This document shows, in pieces, positions 63,887-64,000 of a DNA stretch of 64,000 nucleotides. The DNA comes from Pseudomonas sp. Bc-h (GTDB lineage: Bacteria; Pseudomonadota; Gammaproteobacteria; Pseudomonadales; Pseudomonadaceae): contig NZ_MUIN01000012.1 of the NCBI RefSeq assembly GCF_002080045.1, forward strand, positions 385,557 through 449,556, in the 5' to 3' direction. The first letter of the stretch is position 1. Each line of letters begins with the position of its first letter. The translations under genes and the position numbers were made by a program. Under the pieces are notes generated by a model that had not been told where the DNA came from, made no database searches, and was given only the letters and a program-made list of their open reading frames with translations.

Positions 63887-64000
63887 ATGGATTTTGAGGA
63901 CGTTGCCGCCTTTTGCCTGGGACTGCCGGGGGCGAGGGAGGACTATAAGTGGGGCGGTGTGCGGGTGTTCTCGATTGCCGAAACCAAAATGTTCGCGGTG
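63887..64000 (+). CDS. MmcQ/YjbR-family protein (3' end outside window)
   Basis: The first 38 codons of a gene cut by the window edge. MDFEDVAAFCLGLPGARED, then YKWGG and VFSIAETKMFA, match the start of YjbR/MmcQ proteins, small cytoplasmic proteins with a CyaY-like fold once called DNA-binding. The ATG follows AGGACACGCT. It is separate from the LysR gene by 155 bp. Confidence 0.75.
   Translation, partial: MDFEDVAAFCLGLPGAREDYKWGGVRVFSIAETKMFAV

Overview
The window looks like an ordinary stretch of chromosome from a GC-rich Pseudomonas, most likely of the fluorescens/syringae side of the genus. The pointers are the protein families (688-residue TreS type, DUF1652, DUF1615, SelD-MnmH pair, GloA of the long type, bacteriophytochrome), short palindromic REP/REPIN repeats between genes, and A-rich Crc/Hfq-type motifs at the starts of several catabolic genes. 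The assignment to Pseudomonas is inference from familiarity with these families; no search was run. No tRNA, rRNA, CRISPR array, insertion sequence or prophage was seen.

Layout. 1-8.0 kb: end of a phosphoethanolamine transferase, phosphoglucomutase, a PD-(D/E)XK nuclease-XPD-type helicase fusion, and a Tat-exported two-subunit GMC dehydrogenase lacking its usual cytochrome. 8.0-14.3 kb: glyoxalase I, a class C serine hydrolase, an MFS carrier, and a two-gene sugar-acid-like cassette (COG4091 SAF oxidoreductase plus GntP permease). 14.3-25 kb: housekeeping and small metabolic genes (IlvE, MBL hydrolase, VOC protein, sirtuin, DUF2817 peptidase-like protein, DUF318 permease, MnmH-SelD, a lipoprotein, an MFS carrier). 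25-29.8 kb: trehalose synthase and a divergent LysE exporter/MocR regulator pair. 29.7-39.3 kb: a carbohydrate-acid catabolic island: TRAP transporter, LacI regulator, a 2-hydroxyacid dehydrogenase-like protein and a COG3618 lactonase-like hydrolase on the minus strand, facing a Gfo/Idh/MocA dehydrogenase across a perfect 22-bp LacI-type palindrome, followed by an alpha-ketoglutarate semialdehyde dehydrogenase and an FKBP isomerase.

39.4-50.3 kb is the most striking part: about 11 kb of signal-transduction genes, all on the minus strand. It begins with a stressosome-type module (RsbRD-like co-antagonist, RsbS, RsbT, an RsbX-like phosphatase fused to a second HATPase domain). This is joined by very short gaps and overlaps to a soluble histidine kinase and a receiver-kinase-receiver hybrid. 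It is followed by a bacteriophytochrome, an Rcp1-like response regulator and a second hybrid kinase. No sigma-B-like output gene is present, so the output is presumably the phosphorelay. 50.5-54.7 kb holds small hypothetical genes, a DUF1615 lipoprotein and a GlxA-type AraC regulator divergent from an isochorismatase-like hydrolase. 55-58.4 kb: a sodium:solute symporter with a 2-hydroxyacid dehydrogenase and a HAD phosphatase. 58.5-60.6 kb: a radical SAM protein and its partner (TIGR03916/TIGR03915 type) behind a near-perfect LexA box. 60.6-64 kb: a secreted alpha/beta hydrolase, azoreductase with divergent LysR regulator, and the start of a YjbR/MmcQ-family gene cut by the window edge.

Family names were recognised from the translated proteins. 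Substrates of the catabolic clusters are not determinable from sequence alone.
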